Source: an uncultured Bacillota bacterium (GTDB lineage: Bacteria; Bacillota; Clostridia; Christensenellales; UBA1242). From it: DNA of 32,896 bases. The notes below the pieces were generated by a model, which was not told the DNA's origin, made no database searches, and saw only the letters and a list, made by a program, of their open reading frames with translations. Below are positions 17,293 through 25,013 of the stretch, piece after piece. The DNA is taken from positions 1 through 32,896 of the forward strand of contig CASFYE010000001.1 in NCBI GenBank assembly GCA_949298925.1. The letters run 5' to 3'. The first letter of the stretch is position 1; each line of letters opens with the position of its first letter. Position numbers and translations under genes: made by a program.

Positions 17293-17814
17293 TTAAGTTA
17301 CACTATTAATTATTTCCCAAATTTTCGAAATATAAACATAATTTGTCGAATTTTCATTTTTTGTAAAACAAAATGCAGGATAAACTAAACACCACCAGTT
17401 GTCGCCCTCTGCGTAGCCTAAATCTAAAATGACGGCTTCGTACTCGCCAGCAGGTAGGGTTATATCATCATACACACGAGTAGGAAACTCTTCTGTAGCA
17501 ATTCGAGTTTTGCCTTGATAATCAAAGCCCTCGCTTTCTAACACAGCATCTGCGACGGCATTTAAATACAAAATATTGTCTTCAATAATATTTTTCGCTT
17601 CATCTTTGGTCTCCGCTTCGCTTAATAATGGTATCAGACTTTCTACAATCGCATCTTTAACCATATATTTAACTCTTTGATCCTCTGCGGAATTGGAATT
17701 CGCGCGAATATGTATGCGCAAATATTCCGTTTGACTTTCTTGTGAAAACAATGGCGCGCAAGCCATCAAAACACCCAAAAGTATGACTGAGATTATACAA
17801 ACTACCCATTTCAT
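17293..17814 (-). CDS. spoIIR: Stage II sporulation protein R
   Basis: SpoIIR is the forespore-made signal that triggers SpoIIGA to cleave pro-sigma-E in the mother cell. The 173-residue protein has an N-terminal signal or anchor helix (about residues 1-19), the typical LRIHIRANSNSAEDQRVKY segment, and the C-terminal LPAGEYEAVILDLG and GDNWWCLVYPAFCF motifs. It is shorter than the Bacillus protein, which I recall as roughly 220 residues. The ribosome-binding site (AAGGAG, 7 T residues before ATG) lies inside the descending arm of a terminator-like hairpin, an odd arrangement that may limit expression. It is followed by sleB and preceded by sipL on the same strand. Confidence 0.94.
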   Translation of the reverse strand: MKWVVCIISVILLGVLMACAPLFSQESQTEYLRIHIRANSNSAEDQRVKYMVKDAIVESLIPLLSEAETKDEAKNIIEDNILYLNAVADAVLESEGFDYQGKTRIATEEFPTRVYDDITLPAGEYEAVILDLGYAEGDNWWCLVYPAFCFTKNENSTNYVYISKIWEIINSVT

Positions 17815-17817
17815 AAA

Positions 17818-17843
17818 AAAACTCCTTTTCGCAAAGGAGTTTT
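17818..17843 (-). terminator. Terminator-like hairpin that contains the spoIIR ribosome-binding site
   Basis: The perfect 11-bp stem AAAACTCCTTT/AAAGGAGTTTT (17818-17828 and 17833-17843) has a 4-nt loop. On the minus strand the descending arm carries AAAGGAG and is followed by seven T residues and then the spoIIR ATG. It can end transcripts from sipL and also hide the spoIIR ribosome-binding site. Confidence 0.75.
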
Positions 17844-17907
17844 GACAGGAAATAATTTTTAAAATCGTTTGATTTTTAAAAATTTAAGGGTTTTTTGAAA
17901 TATTTTG

Positions 17908-19422
17908 TTATTTTGCTCTTTGATAGAAAATCAATATGTCGCTGTTTTGTTGCAATGGGAAAGATAACTCTGGATTTTGCCTAGCCACATCACTTTCTCT
18001 AACTCTGCTAGACTTTGCAACGTCCCAAAGCGTGTCGCCTTCTTTGGCAAAAACCACTTGCATAGCACAGTCAGGATCAGCCAGGGTATCACCCATGTCC
18101 GCAGAAGATATAACTGCGCAAATCATATCTTCGCTTAATGAAACGATCGCCTTAACTTTTGCATCAAAGAAAATCTCTCTGCCCTTTTTAACAACGACAT
18201 CAACATCTGTTAAAACAGCATCAACATTCAACATTGTTTCACTGGTCGCTTTGGTTTTGTCTAATATTGAAAAAGGGACCTCAATTTCAACAGAACTAAT
18301 AGCACCGCTTTCGTCATTCAAATAAACAACGCAAGTTTTAGCTATACCTTCAACAACAATTTCGCCATTTGACACTGTTGCATTTGTAACCTCGACGGAA
18401 CTTCCAAAAGTAAAAAGGATTTTGTCTATACGAGGTTGATTTTCATCTAGCGTCAACGAGCCATCTATTTTCCCATCTACAAACTCTATTGGCAAAGATT
18501 TCGACATGTTAAAACTTTCTGTAGAAACCTCCACTTCATGAGTAAGACTATATAAATCTTCTATCGTCTTTATCGAAATTTCCTCATATGCTAATGCTGT
18601 TACATTAAAAGGTATGGCAACTTTTATTTTGCTTCCTCGCTCTTCGTCTTCAACTTCTACCTTGACATCAGAATTTAAAATTTTTGCAAAAGCTTCGACC
18701 ATGCTTTCCCTTGTTACGCCTTCGATCTCCAATTCCTCTTTAAATGAATCATAAAGTTGAACGGAATCAAATCTGTCATCTTCATCAACAAACAAAACTC
18801 TTGTAAAGACGTCGCCACCAACAGAAACAAATCCAGCGCCTGCTTCAGTGTTTTTAACAGCAACACCGGTTTCTGTGCCTAAGATCTTTTTAATTTTTTG
18901 CCTATTGGAGTGTTCAACCGTTTCGGTTGGTTGACTAGAAGCACTGCCAATATATCTGACAACAGAAATTTCGTCCTCTTTAACACAAACATCGCTATCA
19001 GCAGAGGTTAGAGAATTTATCTGTTCACTTGAAATCAAAATGCCAGATTGTTCAAGTGTAACGTTGATCTTGGCTTCTGAGCCCGAAACAGAATCAATAT
19101 TATGGTCAACGACACGCAATTTTACTATTGCTTTCTCACCAGCGCTAATGCCTTCATCAACAAATTTTGATGATATTGGGCACGATGAAAAGGCGCTTGC
19201 AACCTCACCGTTTTCGAGGCTATAAATCATGCATATGTCAACATGTCCTGTAAAACTTACAACTCCCTCACTTACCTCTTGATTGTCCTCCGTAGCAGTG
19301 ATAGAAACAGCTTGAACTCTTGCTATTTCATCATCAGTTTTAACGACGCAGTCTACGCTAAGCTCCCCTTTTGGCAAAAACGTTTTCTTGACAACCTTAA
19401 AATTATTTGATTCAAACGACAT
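17908..19422 (-). CDS. sipL: SPOCS (DUF3794) and LysM protein, SipL-like spore coat/cortex morphogenesis protein
   Basis: In Clostridioides, SipL binds SpoIVA and links the coat to the forespore. This 504-residue protein has repeated beta-rich SPOCS (DUF3794) domains. Examples are about residues 30-140 with VSFTGHVDICMIY, and a later copy with VVEGIAKTCVVYL. A C-terminal LysM domain follows (about 455-504, KEGDTLWDVAKSSRV, then NPELSFPLQQNSDILIF). This domain order and length match SipL. The protein is acidic with no signal peptide, as expected for a mother-cell protein. AGGGGG precedes ATG 19422. It is divergent from veg and upstream of spoIIR, from which a hairpin separates it. The symbol is given by architecture. 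Confidence 0.87.
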   Translation of the reverse strand: MSFESNNFKVVKKTFLPKGELSVDCVVKTDDEIARVQAVSITATEDNQEVSEGVVSFTGHVDICMIYSLENGEVASAFSSCPISSKFVDEGISAGEKAIVKLRVVDHNIDSVSGSEAKINVTLEQSGILISSEQINSLTSADSDVCVKEDEISVVRYIGSASSQPTETVEHSNRQKIKKILGTETGVAVKNTEAGAGFVSVGGDVFTRVLFVDEDDRFDSVQLYDSFKEELEIEGVTRESMVEAFAKILNSDVKVEVEDEERGSKIKVAIPFNVTALAYEEISIKTIEDLYSLTHEVEVSTESFNMSKSLPIEFVDGKIDGSLTLDENQPRIDKILFTFGSSVEVTNATVSNGEIVVEGIAKTCVVYLNDESGAISSVEIEVPFSILDKTKATSETMLNVDAVLTDVDVVVKKGREIFFDAKVKAIVSLSEDMICAVISSADMGDTLADPDCAMQVVFAKEGDTLWDVAKSSRVRESDVARQNPELSFPLQQNSDILIFYQRAK

Positions 19423-19534
19423 ATATTTCCCCCTAAATTTTGTTTACGCTAGTATTCTATTAATGAATAAAGCCAAGTATTCCAAATGTTTAAAAAATTA
19501 TTTTTTTGTCAACAATTTTGCAAGCGAGGTAAAA

Positions 19535-19771
19535 ATGAAAAGACCTATGGATCAACTGTCAAATGTGAAAGAAAGGATAGCTTCACTAAAAGGTGCAGAT
19601 ATAGAAATGAGCATAAATCGTGGAAGAAAGAAATTCGACAATGTAAGCGCGACCGTCGCAGATGTTTATCCCAGTGTTTTCACTGTTAAAATAAAAGGCG
19701 TCAAACAACCATTGCAAACGTTTTCGTATTTCGATGTCCTTTGTGGCAACATAACAATACAGACAAACTAA
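19535..19771 (+). CDS. veg: Veg family protein
   Basis: Veg is a small, highly expressed Bacillota protein linked to biofilm gene control and spore development. The 78-residue product shows the family pattern LSNVKERIASLKG near the start, NRGRKKF, then VADVYPSVFTVKI and FSYFDVLCGNITI, which aligns with Bacillus Veg. ATG 19535 has GAGG at proper spacing. An in-frame ATG at 19388 would extend across the sipL start and has no family match. It is divergent from sipL and is followed by the MFS gene on the same strand without a clear terminator. Confidence 0.9.
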   Translation: MKRPMDQLSNVKERIASLKGADIEMSINRGRKKFDNVSATVADVYPSVFTVKIKGVKQPLQTFSYFDVLCGNITIQTN

Positions 19772-19792
19772 AAGAATTTTGCTATAATTGTT

Positions 19793-19820
19793 TTGTTTTT
19801 CATAGCATTGTTGTTATAAT
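19793..19820 (+). promoter_or_regulatory. Promoter placing the MFS transcript start at its ATG
   Basis: TTGTTT (19793-19798), a 16-nt spacer and TATAAT (19815-19820) place the predicted start at about 19827, the A of the MFS start codon. A second candidate lies upstream: CAGACA at 19760-19765 with TATAAT at 19783-19788, 17-nt spacer. Neither leader contains a Shine-Dalgarno sequence. Confidence 0.55.
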
Positions 19821-19826
19821 TCAAAT

Positions 19827-21059
19827 ATGAATACTTCTTTAAAAGCCAACAAAAGAAAAGCTCTGCTTTTTAGTATTTATCGAGGACTAACTGCGGACTG
19901 GTTTTTTATTTATGCAATTGACAGCCTTTTTTATAGCGATGTGAAAATGATGTCTTTTTCACAAATTTCTTTAATTGCAACAATTGCATCGTTAAGTTAT
20001 ATTTTAATTTGTTTACCAACCGTTCGCTTGGCTAGAAAAATAGGAACTATGCGATCCACACAATTAGCCACTGCAATGTTTTTGATTTCTGCCTTGATGA
20101 TGATTTTTAGTCCCCTTGTAATATTTTTATCACAACCTGTCTTTATGTTTGGCGTAGCTTTAAAAAATGCAAGTGACCCTAAAATTTTAAAAGACAACTT
20201 AAAAATGTATGGGCTAAGTGAAGACTACCCAAAGTATACTGGAATATCTAAATTTGTTTGGACTTTTGTAAACGCAATTTCGACTTTACTTTCAGGATTC
20301 ATGTATGATACATGGCCATACTCACCAATTGTTGCTTCTTGTATTGTTCTAACAATAATGTTTGCGCTATCTTTCTTTGTAAAAAACGAAAAAGAAATAT
20401 TTAAACGTCAAAACAATATGCCAGCGCACAATGTAAAACTAGAAAAATTTGAAATTATTAAATTATTTAAATATAGAACTACGTGGCTTTTACTTGCGTT
20501 TTCAATGATAGTCTTTGGCTTTATCGCCGCTGGAATGGATATCGCAAAATTGCCACTACAAGAATTAAACTTCTCAACTGTTACAATTACAACTGTATGC
20601 TTAATAGCATATCTTGTTCGAGCCTTTGTTGCGTTTGGATTTGGTTACATTTACAAAAAATTAAGATTTAATTCCATATATATAGTAATATCTCTATGTA
20701 CTGTAGGAATACTTATGATGGGCCTTGGTGGCTTATTTGCGACAGGCACTCTGGCTTTGATAATTATGGGCTCTGGCATGGCTATGCTTTATGCATCAAG
20801 AGATCCATTTAATTTAATTCGAGAAGACTTTGTTATGAACAGCAATGGGTTAACAAAACGGCAAACCTTGTTGCAAGTGACTTTGATAGGAAATTACTTA
20901 GGAAGGTTAATAGCTACATTTGTTGTAAGTTGCCTTTTAACTACACAAACAGTTTTTATTACTTTATTATTTCTTCTTTCACTCGCACCTTTTGCAATAA
21001 TCATTTCTCTTCTTTTGAGAAGAAAACAGAAAATAAACAAGTACGATGTATTTTATTAA
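19827..21059 (+). CDS. MFS-type transporter
   Basis: This 410-residue protein is very hydrophobic, with about 12 predicted membrane helices and a basic loop in the middle (KNEKEIFKRQNN region) that separates two halves, as in major facilitator transporters. A basic motif (RLARKIGTMRS) follows helix 2 and matches the conserved loop of the family. Substrate is unknown. The end is basic (RRKQKINKYDVFY). ATG 19827 is the only early start. No ribosome-binding site precedes it, and the best promoter puts the transcript start on the ATG itself, so a leaderless message is likely. It is followed by a bidirectional terminator shared with rpe. Confidence 0.8.
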   Translation: MNTSLKANKRKALLFSIYRGLTADWFFIYAIDSLFYSDVKMMSFSQISLIATIASLSYILICLPTVRLARKIGTMRSTQLATAMFLISALMMIFSPLVIFLSQPVFMFGVALKNASDPKILKDNLKMYGLSEDYPKYTGISKFVWTFVNAISTLLSGFMYDTWPYSPIVASCIVLTIMFALSFFVKNEKEIFKRQNNMPAHNVKLEKFEIIKLFKYRTTWLLLAFSMIVFGFIAAGMDIAKLPLQELNFSTVTITTVCLIAYLVRAFVAFGFGYIYKKLRFNSIYIVISLCTVGILMMGLGGLFATGTLALIIMGSGMAMLYASRDPFNLIREDFVMNSNGLTKRQTLLQVTLIGNYLGRLIATFVVSCLLTTQTVFITLLFLLSLAPFAIIISLLLRRKQKINKYDVFY

Positions 21060-21084
21060 AATAAATTGCTTTTAACAAATTAAA

Positions 21085-21106
21085 AAAACGCTTTAATAAG
21101 CGTTTT
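21085..21106. terminator. Bidirectional terminator between the MFS gene and rpe
   Basis: The stem AAAACGCTT/AAGCGTTTT (21085-21093 and 21098-21106) has a 4-nt loop and a longer A run on the left. The rpe stop codon (21105-21107) lies in the right arm, so the minus-strand operon ends as translation stops. Confidence 0.85.
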
Positions 21107-21773
21107 ATTTTTGACATTTAAGTTTTTTTATGGCACCAAGTTTATCGTTTGAATTATAAACAAAGCTTCCACTTACGAGTATATCCGCCCCAAACTCCGA
21201 CAAAAGTTTACAGTTTTGTTCATTCACACCGCCATCAACTTCTATCTTAAAATTTAATTTGTTTTCTAATCTAAACTCATTTAACTGCGCAATTTTTTTA
21301 TAAACATCTGTTTGCAATTTTTGTCCACTCGCCCCTGGCTCAACAGACATTACCAAAACAACATCAACATTAAATAAAAAATTTTTTATTTCGCAGACTT
21401 GAGTTTTTGGTTTAAAACTAAGGCCACACAAGCATCCTTTTGACTTAATCAAATTTAGTGAGTTTATTATATCTCGGTTATCTTTAAAAGCCTCGTAATG
21501 AACTGTTATTATATTAGCTCCCGCTTCAATATAATCTTTTATCAAATCCTTTGGTTCATCAACCATCAAGTGAACGTCCAACATTATTAAACTTGAATCA
21601 TTTATGTTTTTTACTAAATCCTGATCAAAATTTTGTTTTTCTACGAACTTCCCATCCATAATATCACAATGCAACATATCGGCCTTATCTTGCATAAAAC
21701 GAGCATAATCGATGATCTCTTGTATGCTTTTAATAGGGTCTGTAGAAACAGAAACATCAATCTTTTTTTTCAT
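21105..21773 (-). CDS. rpe: Ribulose-phosphate 3-epimerase
   Basis: Rpe interconverts ribulose 5-phosphate and xylulose 5-phosphate in the pentose phosphate pathway. The 222-residue TIM-barrel protein has LHCDIMDGKFV (H35, D37), DVHLMV (H68), VHYEA, MSVEPGASGQ and EVDGGVN (D180), the metal and catalytic positions of the family. The usual GFGGQ phosphate loop reads GASGQ, a mild change. Start ATG 21773 has AGGGAG 5 nt upstream and begins 1 nt after the rsgA stop. It is the last gene of the priA operon, and the position next to rsgA is conserved in Bacillota. Confidence 0.9.
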   Translation of the reverse strand: MKKKIDVSVSTDPIKSIQEIIDYARFMQDKADMLHCDIMDGKFVEKQNFDQDLVKNINDSSLIMLDVHLMVDEPKDLIKDYIEAGANIITVHYEAFKDNRDIINSLNLIKSKGCLCGLSFKPKTQVCEIKNFLFNVDVVLVMSVEPGASGQKLQTDVYKKIAQLNEFRLENKLNFKIEVDGGVNEQNCKLLSEFGADILVSGSFVYNSNDKLGAIKKLKCQK

Positions 21774-21774
21774 A

Positions 21775-22611
21775 TTATCTCCCTTTTCCACCTAAAGCAT
21801 TAAATAATTTGACATAACTATTATACCTTTTTTCGCTTATTTTACCAAGAAACAAGGCCTCTTTAACTCCACATTTTTTTTCTGCAATATGGTTGCAAGA
21901 GGAATACTCACATTGTGGTATAAATTTTAAGAATTCATCAAAATATCTATCCAATAAATTTTTATCAATTTCTATTAAATTTTCGTCCAATTTTGAAAAT
22001 CCAGCAGTGTCAGCTAAACAATCTTTTTTATTCAATTTATAAAGGGTCACCATTCTGGTTGTTTGCTTACCTCTGTCGGTTTTAAGTGAAAGTTCACCCA
22101 CTTCTTCTTTTTGTTGTCCTAAAATAGCATTAATCAACGATGATTTTCCCACTGCGCTTTGCCCTGCAAATGCACAAATGCCTTTAACTTGATTTAAAAT
22201 TTCTTTTACGTCATTTTCTTTTGCACTCGCAAAACAAATTGGAAGAATGTTTTTGTAAGTGTTTAGCAGAACATTTTTTAAAGCCTCATTTAACAAATCT
22301 GCTTTATTTACTACTAAAACAGGCTTTATCGCATTTATCTTGCAAAAGATTATCAATTTGTCGATCAAATAAAAATCTGGTTTAGGGACACTAGCTATAA
22401 CAATAAACATTTTGTCCAAATTTGCCATCGGTGGTCTTATAAGCAGGTTTTTACGAGGCAAAACTTTTTCTATGGTTTTTTGTTTCTCATCATACTCAAC
22501 AATATCTCCGACGAAAATACCATCATTTTTTAAATTCTTTCTTGCCAAAAGCGCTTCATCATCAATAAAAAATAGGTTGGCATTTTTTTTAACAACAAGT
22601 CCTTTTTTCAC
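21775..22611 (-). CDS. rsgA: Ribosome small-subunit GTPase A
   Basis: RsgA is a circularly permuted GTPase that helps mature the 30S subunit. The 278-residue product has an OB-fold N-terminus, G4 NKADL (102-106), then G1 GQSAVGKSS (150-158), the switch region with TDRGKQTTR, G3 DTAGF (201-205) and a zinc site built from C234, C239, H241 and C247. G4 before G1 shows the permutation. The start is GTG 22611 in the overlap GTGA with the rlmN stop, with GGAGGAGGGG just upstream. A longer in-frame TTG (22707) lies deep in rlmN and adds no domain. It is coupled to rlmN and rpe. Confidence 0.93.
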   Translation of the reverse strand: MKKGLVVKKNANLFFIDDEALLARKNLKNDGIFVGDIVEYDEKQKTIEKVLPRKNLLIRPPMANLDKMFIVIASVPKPDFYLIDKLIIFCKINAIKPVLVVNKADLLNEALKNVLLNTYKNILPICFASAKENDVKEILNQVKGICAFAGQSAVGKSSLINAILGQQKEEVGELSLKTDRGKQTTRMVTLYKLNKKDCLADTAGFSKLDENLIEIDKNLLDRYFDEFLKFIPQCEYSSCNHIAEKKCGVKEALFLGKISEKRYNSYVKLFNALGGKGR

Positions 22612-23639
22612 GACCCCTCCTCCAACACTTTTCTTCTCAGTTGACCACACGCCCCACTTATATCCGCGCCCATTGTTCTTCTTTTTGTAGCATTGATATT
22701 GCGACAAAGCAATCTGTCCAAAAAGGCTTTCGTTTGTTTTTCATTTGCACCAGACAATTTTTTCCCCTTAACATAATTTAGTGGAATCAGATTGACCATG
22801 CACGGCAATCCCTTTAACAGCGAAGCAAGATTGTCAGCATCTTTTATACTATCGTTTTGGCCTGCAACAAGAGCATATTCAAAACCAAACCTCCGCCCCG
22901 TCTTTTCGAAATAATATTTACAAGCATTTAAAATTTGCTCAATCGAATAAGATTTTGCGACCGGCATAATCTTTTGCCTATTTTCGTCGTTAGTTGCATG
23001 CAAAGAAATCGTCAGATTGACAGTAAATCCCTCATCTGCCAACTGATATATTTTTGGAACAAGTCCACAAGTTGAAAGAGTAATATTCCTTTGGCTTATG
23101 TTTATCCCTTCGTTTGATGAGACCAGTTTAAGAAATTTTGTAACATTATCATAATTATCAAGTGGCTCTCCCATACCCATTAAAACAATATTTGTTACCT
23201 TACGATTTTTAATATTTCCACCTTGATCTCTATTTACGCATAGAACCTGTTGCAAAATCTCGCCAGCGCTAAGATTTCTTTTTAGTCCATTCATGCCTGA
23301 CGCGCAGAAAGCGCATCCCATACGACAACCAACTTGCGTCGAAACGCAAAGTGTGTTGCCATATTTATATTTCATTAAAACCCCTTCGACTATTTCCCCA
23401 TCTAAAAATTTGAAAATATATTTGGTCGTTCCGTCCTGACTAATTAGTTTTTTTAATATGCAAAACGAAGGATAATCATTTGCAATCTTGTCTTTGAATG
23501 AAGAAGATAGATTTGAAATCTCATCAATGTTTTTCGCCTGCAAAAGAGCATCAAAAAGTTGCCCTGCTCTAAAAGTGGGTTCACCTAATGCTGTTACATA
23601 TTCTTTTATTTCACTTTTATTAAAATCAAGAAGCATCAT
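22608..23639 (-). CDS. rlmN: 23S rRNA (A2503-C2) / tRNA (A37-C2) methyltransferase RlmN
   Basis: RlmN is a radical SAM enzyme that methylates C2 of A2503 in 23S rRNA and of A37 in some tRNAs. The 343-residue protein has the CxxxCxxC cluster CRMGCAFC (C105, C109, C112), GMGEPLDNYDNV, the strands ITLSTCGLVPKI and LTISLHATND, and the C-terminal catalytic cysteine in GACGQLR (C331). Two adjacent ATGs open the frame; the first overlaps the fmt end by 14 nt and has AAAGGTGA upstream. A Cfr-type resistance enzyme is less likely, given this housekeeping operon position. Confidence 0.94.
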   Translation of the reverse strand: MMLLDFNKSEIKEYVTALGEPTFRAGQLFDALLQAKNIDEISNLSSSFKDKIANDYPSFCILKKLISQDGTTKYIFKFLDGEIVEGVLMKYKYGNTLCVSTQVGCRMGCAFCASGMNGLKRNLSAGEILQQVLCVNRDQGGNIKNRKVTNIVLMGMGEPLDNYDNVTKFLKLVSSNEGINISQRNITLSTCGLVPKIYQLADEGFTVNLTISLHATNDENRQKIMPVAKSYSIEQILNACKYYFEKTGRRFGFEYALVAGQNDSIKDADNLASLLKGLPCMVNLIPLNYVKGKKLSGANEKQTKAFLDRLLCRNINATKRRTMGADISGACGQLRRKVLEEGS

Positions 23640-24534
23640 TCACCTTTAACAATCCATGATAACCATTTAAAAAAGCGCTTCCATTCATTTTTTTACCATT
23701 TGGCGAAATCAACTCTAAAATCTCTAAAGCTCCGCTTTTACAACCGATCACAAACCTTTTTTTCTCGTTTAGCACTGTGTTTTCATCGCAAACTTTTTCT
23801 ATAACCTTTGCCTTTAAAACTTTTATTCTGTTATTATCTAAAAAGAAAAAACAACCTGGATTGTGTGCTATGGCGCGCACTTTACCAAACAACTTTTCTG
23901 CTTCTTCATGAAAATTCAACAAGCCGTCCTCTTTTTTTATCAACTTTGTGAAAGTAGGCTCTCCAATCTGTTTATGAAAAACTACGCTTTTATTCTTAAT
24001 TTTGTTAAGCGCCTTTAACACCAACTCACAACTAAGATTCGACAGCTTTGTTTCTAACGACAAATAATCGTCTTCATCATCGATTTCTATTTTTTTGCTT
24101 TCAATAATATCTCCGGCATCCATTTCATAGACCATACGTTGAATTGAAACACCAGTAAACTTACGATTTTGCATAAGCGCAGTTTGGATAGGCGTAGCGC
24201 CTCTCAAATCAGGTAAAAGCGAAGGATGAACATTTATGCCAAATCCAAGATTTAAAAATTCCCGCGACAATATTTGCCCAAACGATGCGGTAACAAAAAG
24301 GTCAAAATCCAATTTTTTTATTTCTTCAATATGTTGATTTACCTTTTCGAACTGCAAAACCTTTATCCCTTTTTCTAAAGCAAACATCTTCGCTTCTGGC
24401 ATATGAATTTTGCCCCCTCTATCAGCCTTGCGATCTGGTTGACAAACGACAGCGACAATTTCATATTGCGCATTATACAAACATTCTAAAACATTTTTAG
24501 CAAACAGTGGCGAACCCAAAAACAAAATTTTCAT
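23626..24534 (-). CDS. fmt: Methionyl-tRNA formyltransferase
   Basis: Fmt formylates initiator Met-tRNA using 10-formyl-tetrahydrofolate. The 302-residue protein has the N-terminal Rossmann strand ILFLGSPLFA, the conserved INVHPSLLPDLRGATPIQ (N101, H103), MDAGDI, and a C-terminal tRNA-binding domain (about 200-302). The start ATG 24534 overlaps the def stop as ATGA, so the formylation and deformylation enzymes are translationally coupled. Length is normal for the family. Confidence 0.94.
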   Translation of the reverse strand: MKILFLGSPLFAKNVLECLYNAQYEIVAVVCQPDRKADRGGKIHMPEAKMFALEKGIKVLQFEKVNQHIEEIKKLDFDLFVTASFGQILSREFLNLGFGINVHPSLLPDLRGATPIQTALMQNRKFTGVSIQRMVYEMDAGDIIESKKIEIDDEDDYLSLETKLSNLSCELVLKALNKIKNKSVVFHKQIGEPTFTKLIKKEDGLLNFHEEAEKLFGKVRAIAHNPGCFFFLDNNRIKVLKAKVIEKVCDENTVLNEKKRFVIGCKSGALEILELISPNGKKMNGSAFLNGYHGLLKVNDAS

Positions 24535-25004
24535 TTTTTCCCATACTTATTAAAATATTTTTCGTTGTGCTTACTTTTGTCGACATACAAAATGCCATTC
24601 AAATGATCAATTTCATGGCTTGCACAACGTGCAAAATATTTTTCACCGCTTATTTGAATACTGTAGCCATATCTGTCTTTGGCTTTTACGGTGAGTTTAG
24701 CCGGCCTTTTTACAATATCTGAGAAATTTGGAACACTCAAACACCCTTCCTCTTCTTCCTGCTCACCCTCACTAGAAACTATTTCAGGGTTGATAAGTTC
24801 ATAAAAACTTCCACCAAGATCCATGATCACGACTCGTTTTAAGACCCCTACTTGTGTAGCGGCAAGCCCCATTCCATTGTTTGCATACATAGTGTCGCGC
24901 ATGTCATCTAACAATTCAAACAAGTCCTCATCGAAATCTGTAACAGGCTTTGCCACCTTTCTCAGTCGTTCATCTCCATATTTTAAAACTTTTCTTTTTG
25001 CCAT
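24531..25004 (-). CDS. def: Peptide deformylase
   Basis: Def removes the N-formyl group from new proteins. The 157-residue protein has all three metal motifs: GMGLAATQ (44-51), EGCLS (86-90, metal ligand C88) and HEIDH (130-134, catalytic E131). A ribosome-binding site (GAGGAG) lies 6 nt before ATG 25004. It follows priA by 9 nt and overlaps fmt. The residue before HEIDH is Ser rather than the more usual Gln, and an acidic EQEEEE stretch precedes the EGCLS motif. Confidence 0.95.
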   Translation of the reverse strand: MAKRKVLKYGDERLRKVAKPVTDFDEDLFELLDDMRDTMYANNGMGLAATQVGVLKRVVIMDLGGSFYELINPEIVSSEGEQEEEEGCLSVPNFSDIVKRPAKLTVKAKDRYGYSIQISGEKYFARCASHEIDHLNGILYVDKSKHNEKYFNKYGKK

Positions 25005-25013
25005 CTTCTCTCC

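Noticed and set aside
17815..17907. Search for a sigma-F promoter before spoIIR
   Set aside because: No convincing GTATA-type -35 with a matching -10 was seen in the gap after sipL.
22612..22707. Longer RsgA start at TTG 22707
   Set aside because: It lies deep inside rlmN, adds 32 residues with no domain, and lacks the GTGA overlap and strong ribosome-binding site of GTG 22611.
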